Shown here: positions 49,370 through 60,410 of the stretch, in pieces
Position numbering within the stretch: position 1 is the stretch's first letter
Layout of the letters: every line of letters starts with the position of its first letter
DNA from: Photobacterium indicum
GTDB lineage: Bacteria > Pseudomonadota > Gammaproteobacteria > Enterobacterales > Vibrionaceae
Assembly: GCF_003026215.1 (NCBI RefSeq)
Contig: NZ_PYOC01000006.1
Coordinates: 186,001-250,000, forward strand
Reading direction: 5' to 3'
DNA: 64,000 nt
Made by a program: the position numbers and the translations under genes
The notes under the pieces: model-generated
What the model was told of the DNA's origin: nothing
What the model saw: the letters and a program-made list of their open reading frames with translations, nothing else
The model's database searches: none

Positions 49370-51281
49370 TCAGCGCAGCTTCCATTGATTCCAGCTCTTC
49401 TTGCAGATCCATCCACTCCATCTCAACATCCTCTAATGTTGATTTAGCATCTCCCTGACGTTTAAGTTGCTCGTGCAGTAGGGCTTTATTATCTGCTTCA
49501 TAGATAGTTGAATCAGCTAGCTTCTCTTCCGCATCGCTAATATCGGCACTGAGCTTTTCCATCTGCTTATCAAGTTGCGTGATTTTTTTGCGCAATGGTG
49601 CTGTTTGCTTACGTAACTCGGCTTCTAATCGTTTCTGTTCTTTACGTGATGCGGCACTGTTTTCTTTGCTTACTTCAGGCTTAGCGGCTTGTAGTTCTCG
49701 GCGCTCATTACGTTGCTGTTCGGTTAACCATTTATGGTAATCCGATAGATCACCATCAAATGGCGTTACTTGGCGATCATGCACCAGATACAGATCATCC
49801 GTTGTCGCACGTAATAGGTAACGGTCGTGACTAACGATAACCATCGCACCTTCATAAGATTGCAGCGCAAAGGTTAATGCTTGGCGCATATCCAAATCAA
49901 GGTGGTTGGTTGGTTCATCGAGTAGCAATAGGTTAGGGCGTTGCCATACAAGTAAAGCTAATACTAAGCGTGCTTTCTCGCCGCCGGAAAAAGGTCCGAC
50001 TTTATCAAGGGCTTTTTCACCATTGAAACCAAAGCTACCGAGGTAATCACGCAGCTGTTGCTCGGTAGATTGCGGTGCGAGTCGGGCTAAATGCTGCAAT
50101 GGCGTATCGTCAAGGCGCAGTGTTTCTAGTTGATGCTGAGCAAAGTAACCAATCTTCACACCTTGTGAATAGGTTAAATCACCGGCTTGTGCTGGAAGCT
50201 CACCCGATAACAATTTGATCAGAGTCGATTTACCGGCACCGTTACGCCCTAATAAGCCAATACGACTACCTGGTACGAGGTTCAGGCGGATTTTTTCTAA
50301 GATAAGGTTGTTGCTATAACCCGCAGCGACTTGGTCCATCATTAAAATTGGATTTGGTAACGCTTGTGGCTCTCGGAATTCAAACAAAAATGGGTTATCA
50401 AGCTGAGCTGGCAATACTTTTTCCATTCGGTCGAGCGCTTTAATTCGACTTTGTGCTTGGCGCGCCTTGCTCGCTTTGTAACGGAAGCGGTCAATATACG
50501 ATTGCATGTGAGAAACTTGCTTCTGCTGTTTCTGATACATGGCTTGTTGCAGTACCAACTTTTCTGCCCGTTGTACTTCAAACGATGAATAGTTACCGGT
50601 GTAACTGTTTAGCGTTTGGTTTTCTACATGGATAATACGATTAACCACAGGATCAAGAAAATCACGGTCATGAGAAATCAGTACTAAGGTGCCGCGGTAG
50701 CTTTGTAACCATTTTTCTAACCACATAACAGCATCGAGATCTAAGTGGTTAGTCGGTTCATCGAGTAGGAGTAAATCGGAGCGGCATAGCAGTGCTTGGG
50801 CTAGGTTCAAACGCATACGCCAACCACCAGAAAACTGGGTGAGGTGCCATTGCATTTGTTCTTGGGAAAACCCTAGGCCGTCGAGTAATTCAGACGCGCG
50901 CGCATTGATTGTGTAACCGCCAATGGTATCTAATTTGGCATGGAGTTCGGCTACTTTAATGCCGTTATTACTTTCTTCAGCGGCGGCTAATTCACGTTCA
51001 AGTTGACGGTATTCACGATCACCGTCAATCACGTAGTCAATGGCATTGCGTTCAAGTGCGGGTGTTTCCTGTGCTACCCAGGCTAATTCCCAGTTAGATG
51101 GGAATTGGCAATTACCGGCATCTAGACTCAGTTCATTTTTTAATAAAGCAAATAAGGTGGATTTACCACAGCCGTTTTTCCCTACTAGCCCGACTTTGTC
51201 ACCGGGATGAATTGTCGCCGTGGCGTTATCGAGAAGGACTTTACCGCCTCGTAAAAGTTGCATGTCCGAAAAGGTAATCAT
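49356..51281 (-). CDS. yheS: ABC-F ATPase YheS
   Basis: A 641-residue soluble ABC-F protein with two ATP-binding cassettes: Walker A GKNGCGKST (about 34-42) and GRNGAGKST (about 345), signatures FSGGW and FSGGE, and two LLLDEPTNHLDL Walker B motifs. The linker region with KQQKQVSHMQSYIDRF matches the P-site tRNA interaction motif. A basic C-terminal coiled coil follows (about 540-635). ABC-F proteins act on stalled ribosomes, not in transport. Confidence 0.95.
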   Translation of the reverse strand: MITFSDMQLLRGGKVLLDNATATIHPGDKVGLVGKNGCGKSTLFALLKNELSLDAGNCQFPSNWELAWVAQETPALERNAIDYVIDGDREYRQLERELAAAEESNNGIKVAELHAKLDTIGGYTINARASELLDGLGFSQEQMQWHLTQFSGGWRMRLNLAQALLCRSDLLLLDEPTNHLDLDAVMWLEKWLQSYRGTLVLISHDRDFLDPVVNRIIHVENQTLNSYTGNYSSFEVQRAEKLVLQQAMYQKQQKQVSHMQSYIDRFRYKASKARQAQSRIKALDRMEKVLPAQLDNPFLFEFREPQALPNPILMMDQVAAGYSNNLILEKIRLNLVPGSRIGLLGRNGAGKSTLIKLLSGELPAQAGDLTYSQGVKIGYFAQHQLETLRLDDTPLQHLARLAPQSTEQQLRDYLGSFGFNGEKALDKVGPFSGGEKARLVLALLVWQRPNLLLLDEPTNHLDLDMRQALTFALQSYEGAMVIVSHDRYLLRATTDDLYLVHDRQVTPFDGDLSDYHKWLTEQQRNERRELQAAKPEVSKENSAASRKEQKRLEAELRKQTAPLRKKITQLDKQMEKLSADISDAEEKLADSTIYEADNKALLHEQLKRQGDAKSTLEDVEMEWMDLQEELESMEAALNADS

Positions 51282-51523
51282 CGATAGTGTCGGGGTAGCC
51301 CGCTCCGCAAAAAAAAGTGCTCGAAATTAGCGGCAGTCTATACCAAACTGGCATTGACTGCTAACACCGTAATAATTATGCGGCTAAATCTAGTAAGAAG
51401 AATTGGGCAATCTCACGATCAATATCCCGTACAAGTTATAATTATGTATTATGTGCATATTAGTTAAGAATATTTTGGCTATATAGCAGAGCACTTTTAC
51501 TCAAGGATATAGCAAGGGACGTT

Positions 51524-52123
51524 ATGACCAAACAAGGACAGCCAAAAATTCTGGTGATTTATGCGCACCCAGATCCACAAGAATCGGTGGCGAATCAAGA
51601 GATGCTAGCAAGCATTGCCGACTTGTCGAATGTTACTGTCCATGATTTATATGCCGCTTATCCTGATTTCTTTATTGATGTGGTTTTCGAGCACCAGCTG
51701 CTGGAGCAACATGACATCATTGTCTTCCAACATCCACTTTATATGTATTCTTGCCCTTCTTTATTGAAAGAGTGGATCGATGTAGTGCTAAGCAAAGGCT
51801 ATGCCCACGGTGAAGGGGTATCCACCAAAGGGAAATACTGGCGTTCAGTGGTCACAACCGGTGGCGCGGCAGAAGCATATACCCCTGACGGCTATAACCG
51901 ATGCAGCATTGCTGAAATTCTACGACCGTTCGAACTAACGGCTGATTTATGCCAGATGACATGGATGGAGCCGTTGATTTTACACTGGGCTAGGCGTATA
52001 CCGCTTGAAGAACGACAGCAGCATTGTGCAGATTATCGAGAGTGGTTACAGCATCCGTTAGTGGATAGTGAGCAAATTCCATCAGATGATGGAGAAGGTA
52101 AGGAGAATAACGATGGCGAATGA
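51524..52123 (+). CDS. kefG: KefG ancillary quinone oxidoreductase-like subunit
   Basis: A 199-residue flavodoxin-fold protein of the NQO1 family (ILVIYAHPDPQESVANQ near 10-26, FQHPLYMYSCPSLLKEWID near 68-86). KefG activates the glutathione-gated K+ efflux system KefB. It overlaps kefB by 11 bases. The C-terminus is acidic and low-complexity. KefF is the KefC partner, but adjacency to kefB and length favour KefG. Confidence 0.92.
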   Translation: MTKQGQPKILVIYAHPDPQESVANQEMLASIADLSNVTVHDLYAAYPDFFIDVVFEHQLLEQHDIIVFQHPLYMYSCPSLLKEWIDVVLSKGYAHGEGVSTKGKYWRSVVTTGGAAEAYTPDGYNRCSIAEILRPFELTADLCQMTWMEPLILHWARRIPLEERQQHCADYREWLQHPLVDSEQIPSDDGEGKENNDGE

Positions 52124-53915
52124 TGTTTTGTCTGTAACCGTTATTTTCCTCGCGGCTGCCGTTGTTGCGGTGCCTATTGCTCAGCGTTTAGGGTTAGGTT
52201 CGGTATTGGGCTACCTTATCGCGGGTATTGCGATTGGTCCTTGGGGATTAGGGCTGATATCAGATGTGGAAGCGATCCTGCACTTTTCTGAATTTGGTGT
52301 CGTATTACTTCTGTTCTTGATTGGCTTAGAGCTAAACCCCAAAAAACTCTGGCAAATGCGCAGCCCAATATTGGGGCTGGGCGGCGGGCAAGTATTGGTG
52401 ACGAGTTTAGTGATTGCAGGCATTGTTATGGCCTGCAGTAGCCTGATGCCTTCTATTTCTTGGCGAGATGCATTGGTAATCGGTATGGGGTTAGCACTTT
52501 CTTCTACTGCGATTGCATTGCGGGTTATTGAAGAGAAGAGCCTCGACGGTAGCGAAACCGGTCAATCGAGCTTTTCCGTTTTATTATTCCAAGATATTGC
52601 CGTAATCCCAATGCTGGCGGTACTGCCGATTTTAGCGGGAGGCGGAGGGGGCAGTTGGCTTGATTTTGCTTGGATGATCGGTGGTATTGCGGCTTTATTG
52701 GTTGGCGGTCATTTTTTATTGCGCCCATTATTTCGTTGGGTGGTACTTAGTGGGGTGCGTGAACTATTTAATGTCGCGGCACTCTTGCTGGTTATTGGTA
52801 TTGCATTAGGTATGCAGTCTCTAGGGCTATCTATGGCACTAGGGGCATTTTTAGCCGGGGTGTTATTGGCTGAAAGTGAATACCGTCATGAATTAGAAAT
52901 TGCGATCGAACCGTTCAAAGGGTTATTGCTGGGGCTGTTTTTTATCTCTGTCGGCATGGCGGTTAATTTGGGGCTGTTATTCGAGTTCCCTTTACAAATT
53001 TTAGCTGCAGTTGCTGCCTTAGTAATAGTGAAAGGTTTACTCTTGTACGGACTCGCTCGACTATTCGGTATTCGGGCTAAATCGCGTAGTCAGATGGCAG
53101 CAATTTTAAGTCAAGGTGGTGAATTTGCGTTTGTCTTATTTACCGCCGCTCAAGGTGAAGGATTATTAGGGACGCAGTTGTCGTCATTCCTATTAGTGGT
53201 TGTTAGTATTTCAATGATGACAACGCCTTTAATTCTCTTACTGCAAGACCGTTGGTTTATTCATACCTTTAAATCAGAAGATGAAGCTTTAGAAAGCGAT
53301 GTGATTGATCGTGAGCCTCGAGTGATTATTACAGGCTTTGGGCGTTTTGGTCAGGTGGTAGGGCGTCTATTATTTGCCAATAAAATACGCGTTACGGTAT
53401 TAGAGCGTGACCCTAGCCAAATTCAGTTTTTACGTAAGTTTGGCTACAAGGTGTATTATGGCGATGCAACTCAGCTGGATCTATTACGGGCAGCAGGGGC
53501 AGATAAAGCAGAAGCTATCATAATTTGTACTGATGAGCCCGATGAAGTGATGGAAGTCGTTACCCTTTGCCAGCAGCATTTTCCAAAGCTGAAAGTACTG
53601 GCGCGCGCACGCAGCCGGGTAGAGGCGCACCAGTTATTGAGTCATGGGGTTGATAACTTCTCGCGTGAAACTTTTGCTGGTGCTCTTGATTTAGGTCGAC
53701 AAGCCCTCATATCTTTAGGCATGCACCCATACAAAGCCAAGCGCGCTGAAGCACACTTCCGTAAACTAGACACTACGGCATTACGAGATTTATTGCCGCA
53801 GCATTCGGAAGATGTTCATCTTGCTTCTCGTTCCAAAGAAGCCCGCAAAGAGCTCGAAGAAATTTTTGACCGAGAGATGCGTGGTGAGCGAGATAGACAC
53901 AATGGCTGGGATTGA
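52113..53915 (+). CDS. kefB: Glutathione-regulated potassium efflux protein KefB
   Basis: A 600-residue CPA2 antiporter. About 12 membrane helices (1-380) are followed by a cytosolic RCK/KTN domain (about 402-520) with NAD loop ITGFGRFGQVVGRLL. Opens on binding glutathione adducts, acidifying the cytoplasm to protect against electrophiles. The start at 52113 follows AAGGAGAATAACG; the frame runs 15 codons further upstream. Confidence 0.95.
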   Translation: MANDVLSVTVIFLAAAVVAVPIAQRLGLGSVLGYLIAGIAIGPWGLGLISDVEAILHFSEFGVVLLLFLIGLELNPKKLWQMRSPILGLGGGQVLVTSLVIAGIVMACSSLMPSISWRDALVIGMGLALSSTAIALRVIEEKSLDGSETGQSSFSVLLFQDIAVIPMLAVLPILAGGGGGSWLDFAWMIGGIAALLVGGHFLLRPLFRWVVLSGVRELFNVAALLLVIGIALGMQSLGLSMALGAFLAGVLLAESEYRHELEIAIEPFKGLLLGLFFISVGMAVNLGLLFEFPLQILAAVAALVIVKGLLLYGLARLFGIRAKSRSQMAAILSQGGEFAFVLFTAAQGEGLLGTQLSSFLLVVVSISMMTTPLILLLQDRWFIHTFKSEDEALESDVIDREPRVIITGFGRFGQVVGRLLFANKIRVTVLERDPSQIQFLRKFGYKVYYGDATQLDLLRAAGADKAEAIIICTDEPDEVMEVVTLCQQHFPKLKVLARARSRVEAHQLLSHGVDNFSRETFAGALDLGRQALISLGMHPYKAKRAEAHFRKLDTTALRDLLPQHSEDVHLASRSKEARKELEEIFDREMRGERDRHNGWD

Positions 53916-54011
53916 TGTGTTTATAACAAGGCACACATCATACTCAATGCAGAATCGTTGTTATTCAGCGAGTTGTAGCAAAGGGACGCGTGCAATAAAG
54001 GGATGAGTAGT

Positions 54012-54221
54012 ATGGCAAAGAAAAGATTTATTGCTGGTGCGGTATGTCCTGCTTGTAGCAAGCAAGACACCTTGCGCTGGTGGAAAGAAAATGAAATTGA
54101 GATTGTCGAATGCGTAGAGTGTCATCACGTAGATCGTCGTCTTCCTAAGTCTGTAGAGCAAAGTGAACACCTTGCTGAAGATAAGGGCCAGCAGGTTATC
54201 GGTATTTTTAAACCTGAATAG
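54012..54221 (+). CDS. yheV: YheV family zinc-ribbon protein
   Basis: A 69-residue protein starting MAKKRFIAGAVCPACSKQDT. Two CxxC pairs (CPAC near 12-15, CVEC near 33-36) form a likely zinc ribbon. Function unknown; conserved between kefB and slyD in enterobacteria as here. The ATG at 54012 was preferred over 54003, which lies too close to the AAGGG. Confidence 0.88.
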   Translation: MAKKRFIAGAVCPACSKQDTLRWWKENEIEIVECVECHHVDRRLPKSVEQSEHLAEDKGQQVIGIFKPE

Positions 54222-54300
54222 ATCGCTTATGATTAGCATCTTGGTACAAGAATTCGGTATCATGCAGCCTTAACACCTAGCTCAAATTTTCGGAGTAAAC

Positions 54301-54873
54301 ATGAAAGTCGCTAAAGACATCGTAGTAAGCTTGGCATATCAAGTAAAAACTGAAGAAGGCGCTGTAGTTGATCAGTCAACTGTTGACGCACCACTTGATT
54401 ACCTACACGGCCATGACAACCTAATCGTTGGCTTAGAAAAAGCATTGGAAGGCCGTGAAGCGGGCGACAAATTTGAAGTAACTGTTGCTCCTGAAGATGC
54501 ATACGGCGAACACGTAGATGAAATGGTACAACGTGTACCTGCAGACGTATTCCAAGGTGTTGATGAAATCACTGTTGGTATGCGTTTCTTAGCAGATACT
54601 GATCAGGGACCAATCCCTGTTGAAGTAACTGAAGTTGATGGCGACGAAGTTGTTGTTGATGGTAACCATATGCTTGCAGGTCAAACACTGACTTTTACTG
54701 CTGAAGTTGTTGCTGTTCGCGCAGCTACGGAAGAAGAGATTTCACACGGTCACATTCACCAAGGTGGTGGTTGTTGTGGCGGTGGTAGCTGTGGCGATCA
54801 CGACCACGGTGAAGAAAAAGAAGAAGGCTGCTGTGGCGGCGAAGACAAAGGCGGCTGTGGCTGTTCTCACTAA
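54301..54873 (+). CDS. slyD: FKBP-type peptidyl-prolyl isomerase SlyD
   Basis: A 190-residue protein. The FKBP domain (1-70 and 130-150) is interrupted by an insert-in-flap chaperone domain (about 70-130). The C-terminal tail (about 150-190) is rich in His and Cys (QGGGCCGGGSCGDHDHGEE), binding nickel for hydrogenase or urease maturation in relatives. HGHDNLIVGLEKALEG near 36-51 is typical. It is followed by a strong terminator. Confidence 0.97.
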   Translation: MKVAKDIVVSLAYQVKTEEGAVVDQSTVDAPLDYLHGHDNLIVGLEKALEGREAGDKFEVTVAPEDAYGEHVDEMVQRVPADVFQGVDEITVGMRFLADTDQGPIPVEVTEVDGDEVVVDGNHMLAGQTLTFTAEVVAVRAATEEEISHGHIHQGGGCCGGGSCGDHDHGEEKEEGCCGGEDKGGCGCSH

Positions 54874-54910
54874 TAGCTTTATTTATTAAGTATTACTCTT
54901 AATGAACAAC

Positions 54911-54943
54911 AAAAAACGGGAAGCATTTGCTTCCCGTTTTTTT
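54911..54943. terminator. Bidirectional terminator between slyD and slyX
   Basis: A 14-bp perfect stem, AAAAAACGGGAAGC with GCTTCCCGTTTTTT, around an ATTT loop. Confidence 0.9.
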
Positions 54944-54968
54944 ATTTGAATTTTGCTTGCGAGAACAC

Positions 54969-55190
54969 TTAATAGTGTGGCGGCGGAGTCTCTTCCGATT
55001 CTTCGGCCATATTTGATGACTGAAAGCCTTTAACCTTACCCACCAAGAATTTAAGCTGAACCTGCATTTTATCAAATTGAAATTGTTGATCCGTTAGTGC
55101 TTCATTAAGATCATCGATTGTTTGTTCTTGAAAAGCTTGCTTCATTTCTAGCTCGTCAACTTGAGCTTGTAGTTTTTCAATATCAGTCAT
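54969..55190 (-). CDS. slyX: SlyX family protein
   Basis: A 73-residue protein starting [20 protein letters not shown]: a coiled coil over about 3-50 and a C-terminus ending PPPHY, as in SlyX. Function unknown. A TTG 5 codons upstream is possible; neither start has a clear ribosome binding site. It lies 51 bases downstream of the WD40 lipoprotein gene on the same strand. Confidence 0.9.
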   Translation of the reverse strand: MTDIEKLQAQVDELEMKQAFQEQTIDDLNEALTDQQFQFDKMQVQLKFLVGKVKGFQSSNMAEESEETPPPHY

Positions 55191-55241
55191 GAGGTTAGGT
55201 ACCAAAAATGTTATACCGCTCAGAGAATACTCTGATGGGAT

Positions 55242-56219
55242 TTAATCTGTTGTCCAGGTTTGGGCAATACCAGCTGATGTACCAGAGACTACCTGCCCTG
55301 AAGGCGAAATAGCAACATCATACACCACTGCTGACGGTGGTCGAGCATCTTGTAGTGGTGCCGCTTCCCATCGGCCTATGTTCTTGCCTGTTGTGGTATC
55401 CCAAAGTTCCACCCTGCGAGAAGGGGTGCCAGTTGCTAACCTTGTTCCATCATCAGAAAAGCGTGCGCTAGATAAATTTTGTTGACGTAAATGAATGGAA
55501 AGCGCTGTTTGTTTCTTCCCTGTTTGCAAATCCCAAATAAAAATATCATTCCCCCCATCTGCCGTCATCGCTAATTTACCATCACGCTGAAGGGCGACTC
55601 GATTTATTCGTGAAGTATGCTCAAAGGTATGAATGATCTGCCCTGAACGGGTATCCCATAGATAAGCAAAGTAGTCATTTCCGCCTGATAGCACATATTG
55701 CCCATTGGCAGAAATCGCGACTGAGTTCACTTTTTCTTGATGAGCAAGGAACTCTAAGCGTCGCCCAGTGCCCAAGTCGATGTATAAGGCTTTACCGTTA
55801 GATAAAGCTAATACAACATGCTGACCATTGTTAGCGATATCAACATCACGAATAACGCCATCAGAAAGAGACCATAATCCGTCAGACTTTCCCCATGCTA
55901 AATCCCATACGGCAAAGTTTTGGGCTGTGGCGGTTATGGCGAATTGGTTGTTATCAGAAATACTACTAGAAATGACGGTATTGTGATGTGGGTCTTGAGA
56001 ACCAAAATCAGCTAACTTTTTGTTTTGCTGTAAGTCCCATAGCAAGATACCTTGTTTAGTTGAGTGTAATAAAGCGAAGCGACCATCACGGCTGAGACTA
56101 AAGCTGGTGGCACCATCAGAGGCTAATACCCAACGGTTAACCTCTGACGATGAAAAAAAACAGCCACTAAGTGATGTGAGTGCCAAAATGAAGCCTACTA
56201 TAAGGAATACTTTGCGCAT
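55242..56219 (-). CDS. WD40-repeat lipoprotein
   Basis: A 325-residue protein. The signal peptide carries lipobox LTSLSGC (Cys near 20). The rest is about seven WD40-like repeats, with WD ends such as GILLWDL, FAVWDLA, AYLWDTR, IFIWDL and VELWDT, forming one beta-propeller in the periplasm. It is a likely protein-interaction scaffold; partners unknown. The ATG at 56219 has GGAA upstream and gives a proper signal peptide; the GTG at 56240 does not. Confidence 0.85.
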   Translation of the reverse strand: MRKVFLIVGFILALTSLSGCFFSSSEVNRWVLASDGATSFSLSRDGRFALLHSTKQGILLWDLQQNKKLADFGSQDPHHNTVISSSISDNNQFAITATAQNFAVWDLAWGKSDGLWSLSDGVIRDVDIANNGQHVVLALSNGKALYIDLGTGRRLEFLAHQEKVNSVAISANGQYVLSGGNDYFAYLWDTRSGQIIHTFEHTSRINRVALQRDGKLAMTADGGNDIFIWDLQTGKKQTALSIHLRQQNLSSARFSDDGTRLATGTPSRRVELWDTTTGKNIGRWEAAPLQDARPPSAVVYDVAISPSGQVVSGTSAGIAQTWTTD

Positions 56220-56399
56220 TAAGGTCTGGTTCCGGTTCACTTTATTATTATGTAAGAAAATATTATTTGATTAACGTACTGACTAAGCAGCAATTTAATC
56301 AGATTGGTATTAGTATATTAATATGGCAAGTTTTTCACATCTACAGTGAAAGGCAAAGCGAGAAATGAGGGTAAGCCTCATCGAATGACGGAGAAATAC

Positions 56400-57218
56400 A
56401 TGAAACCTGTTCTAAAGATGTCTCTTTTGGCTGCAACTATTTTATTAGCTGTTGGCTGTCAAGATGAAAAAACGACGGAAACAACACCTGCAGAGCCTGC
56501 AAAAGTAGAGCAGGTAGCAGCTGAAGCAACCTCTGAGAAAGCGACAGAAGCGTTTGCATCTGAAGATCAAAAATCAGCGTATGCTATTGGTGCATCACTT
56601 GCACAATACTTATCAGCTAATTTAGACCAGCAGAAAGAACTTGGTTTAGAGCTAAATCGTGATGATGTACTTGCTGGTGTGAGCGATGTATTCGCTAATA
56701 AGAGCCGTATGACGCCAGAAGAAACACAACAAGCGCTTCAAGATCTTGATAAGCGTGTATCTGATATTGTTGCTGAGAAAGCAAAAGTAGAATCAGAGAA
56801 AAGCATTAAAGCGGGTGAAGAATTCCGTGCCGAGTTTGAAAAACAAGAAGGCGTAGCAAAGACTGAATCAGGTCTACTATACCAAGTAGAAAAATCAGCT
56901 GAAGGTGAGAAACCAGCAGCAACAGATACTGTTCAAGTTCACTACAAAGGTACATTAACTGACGGAACTGAATTTGATAGCTCATATAAGCGTAATCAAC
57001 CAGCAACGTTCCCGCTGAATCAGGTGATTCCTGGTTGGACTGAAGGTGTTCAATTAATGCCTGTTGGTTCTAAGTTTAAGTTTGTTATCCCGCCTGAATT
57101 AGCATATGGCTCACAAGCAAACCCAAGCATTCCAGCAAACTCTACTTTAGTATTTGAAGTTGAATTATTGCAGATTGTTAAAGCGGATAAACCAGCTACA
57201 GAGCTTGAAACGCAATAA
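56400..57218 (+). CDS. fkpA: FKBP-type peptidyl-prolyl isomerase FkpA, probable lipoprotein
   Basis: A 272-residue protein. The signal ends LLAVGC, a lipobox, unlike soluble E. coli FkpA. A helical dimerisation domain (about 50-145, ending KAGEEFRAEFEKQEGV) precedes the FKBP domain (about 165-262) with VQVHYKGTLTDGTEFDSS, PLNQVIPGWTEG and FVIPPELAYG. It folds envelope proteins in the periplasm. The start at 56400 follows GGAGAAATAC; the frame is open 18 codons further. Confidence 0.93.
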   Translation: MKPVLKMSLLAATILLAVGCQDEKTTETTPAEPAKVEQVAAEATSEKATEAFASEDQKSAYAIGASLAQYLSANLDQQKELGLELNRDDVLAGVSDVFANKSRMTPEETQQALQDLDKRVSDIVAEKAKVESEKSIKAGEEFRAEFEKQEGVAKTESGLLYQVEKSAEGEKPAATDTVQVHYKGTLTDGTEFDSSYKRNQPATFPLNQVIPGWTEGVQLMPVGSKFKFVIPPELAYGSQANPSIPANSTLVFEVELLQIVKADKPATELETQ

Positions 57219-57259
57219 ATTGTGTAATCAAAGCTAATTTTATTAGCATATAGTTTGAT

Positions 57260-57288
57260 AAGACCCGACTCATGTCGGGTCTTTTTTT
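57260..57288 (+). terminator. Terminator of fkpA
   Basis: AAGACCCGAC, TCAT loop, GTCGGGTCTT, then T-run. Confidence 0.9.
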
Positions 57289-57393
57289 ATATATATTCTG
57301 ATAAACTTACTAACAGGATTTGATTTTATGTCCATTCTATTGATTATCTCTTAATGCACATTAGGCAGATTATGAATGTAATGGATATTTGCA

Positions 57394-58520
<1,127 letters not shown>

Positions 58521-58557
58521 ATAACACTTTGTTTAAGCTGCATTTTAAGAGAGCAAC

Positions 58558-58914
58558 ATGAAACCATTAGGCTTTGTATTTCGAACTGCACCTCACGGCG
58601 TAAGTAATGGTCGAGAAGGGTTAGATGCGGTATTGGCGACATCGGCTTACAGTGAAGACCTGCATTTATTTTTTATGGATGATGGTGTATTTCAATTAGT
58701 AAAAAATCAGCAGCCTGCTCTTGTTTTGTCGCGTGATTATATTGCGACGTTTAAAATGCTTGAGTTATACGATATTGATAATATTTACGTCTGCCAAGAT
58801 TCAATGAATATGCGTGGGTTAACTAAAAATGATTTCATTATCGACATTATTGCCCTCGATGAAATTGGTATAAAAACAAAATTACAGCATTGTCAGCGTG
58901 TTCTAAGTTTCTGA
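58558..58914 (+). CDS. tusC: TusC subunit of the TusBCD complex
   Basis: A 118-residue DsrE/F-like protein starting MKPLGFVFRTAPHGVSNGRE, with ATSAYSEDLHLFFMDDGVFQL (shown within about 29-49). It is a structural subunit of the TusBCD hexamer. It lies 8 bases before tusB. Confidence 0.93.
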   Translation: MKPLGFVFRTAPHGVSNGREGLDAVLATSAYSEDLHLFFMDDGVFQLVKNQQPALVLSRDYIATFKMLELYDIDNIYVCQDSMNMRGLTKNDFIIDIIALDEIGIKTKLQHCQRVLSF

Positions 58915-58921
58915 GGGTTTT

Positions 58922-59215
58922 ATGCTTCATACCGTCACCACATCACCTTTTCATACCCAGTCTTTGCAAAGCTGTCTACGCTATATAAGCCAAGATGATG
59001 AGATTTTATTGCTTCAAGATGCAGTTTTTGCCGGATTACGAGAAAATATTTGGTCTAAAACAATAAAAGTTTCAGGTGTAAAAATATATTTACTGAAAGA
59101 AGATCTCTTGGCGAGAGGAATTGCCGATAAAGTTGACGAGTGTTTTGAAGTTGTTGATTATACAGGGTTTGTTTCGCTGTCTGTTCAACATGAAGCACAG
59201 ATGAAATGGGAGTAA
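58922..59215 (+). CDS. tusB: TusB subunit of the TusBCD complex
   Basis: A 97-residue DsrH-like protein starting MLHTVTTSPFHTQSLQSCL, with DEILLLQDAV near 28-37. Third subunit of the TusBCD sulfur relay. Order yheO-tusDCB-rpsL is the same as in E. coli. Confidence 0.92.
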   Translation: MLHTVTTSPFHTQSLQSCLRYISQDDEILLLQDAVFAGLRENIWSKTIKVSGVKIYLLKEDLLARGIADKVDECFEVVDYTGFVSLSVQHEAQMKWE

Positions 59216-59295
59216 AATCCCACTTAGGATAGGGTGAACTGTCAAATTTCATGATTGTTTAAGAAATGATCACCTGATTGTTCGTTGTATACATC

Positions 59296-59324
59296 TTGAC
59301 ACCCTAATGTGCGACGCCTAAAAT
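59296..59324 (+). promoter_or_regulatory. Promoter of the str operon
   Basis: TTGACA (59296-59301), exact 17-bp spacer, TAAAAT (59319-59324), followed by a GC-rich TTTCGCG discriminator. Strong sigma-70 promoter; the discriminator suggests stringent control. A CCTCC/GGAGG hairpin follows in the leader. Confidence 0.85.
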
Positions 59325-59394
59325 TTCGCGTCCTCCTGTTGTTGGGAGGCAGATTTTTCACATTTTACGAAAGTAATATTTCAGGAGCTATTTA

Positions 59395-59769
59395 ATGGCA
59401 ACTATTAACCAGCTGGTTCGCAAGCCACGTGTAAAGCAAGTTGTAAAAAGCAACGTGCCTGCACTAGCAGCGTGCCCGCAAAAGCGTGGTGTATGTACTC
59501 GTGTTTACACTACTACACCTAAAAAACCGAACTCAGCGTTACGTAAAGTATGTCGTGTTCGTTTAACTAACGGCTTTGAAGTTACTTCATACATCGGCGG
59601 TGAAGGTCACAACCTTCAGGAGCACTCAGTTGTTCTTATCCGTGGTGGTCGTGTTAAAGATTTACCAGGTGTGCGTTACCACACCGTTCGTGGTGCACTT
59701 GACTGTGCAGGCGTAAATGGCCGTAAGAAAGGTCGTTCTAAGTACGGTGTTAAGCGTCCTAAGTCTTAA
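59395..59769 (+). CDS. rpsL: 30S ribosomal protein S12
   Basis: A 124-residue S12 with standard start [12 protein letters not shown] and the decoding-site loops [12 protein letters not shown] and [12 protein letters not shown]. The lysines in both loops (K43 and K88 here) are the wild-type, streptomycin-sensitive residues. First gene of the str operon. Confidence 0.99.
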   Translation: MATINQLVRKPRVKQVVKSNVPALAACPQKRGVCTRVYTTTPKKPNSALRKVCRVRLTNGFEVTSYIGGEGHNLQEHSVVLIRGGRVKDLPGVRYHTVRGALDCAGVNGRKKGRSKYGVKRPKS

Positions 59770-60332
<563 letters not shown>

Positions 60333-60410
60333 TAGCGAATGGATGCAGCAGGCGTTTCCTGTTGCATCTAAACCATACTCTAAGGTTTCCCTTAGTAAGA
60401 GGATACAACC

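Noticed and set aside
54707..54889. Overlapping lysine/alanine-rich frame within the end of slyD
   Set aside because: It is a frame shadow of the metal-binding repeat region of SlyD.
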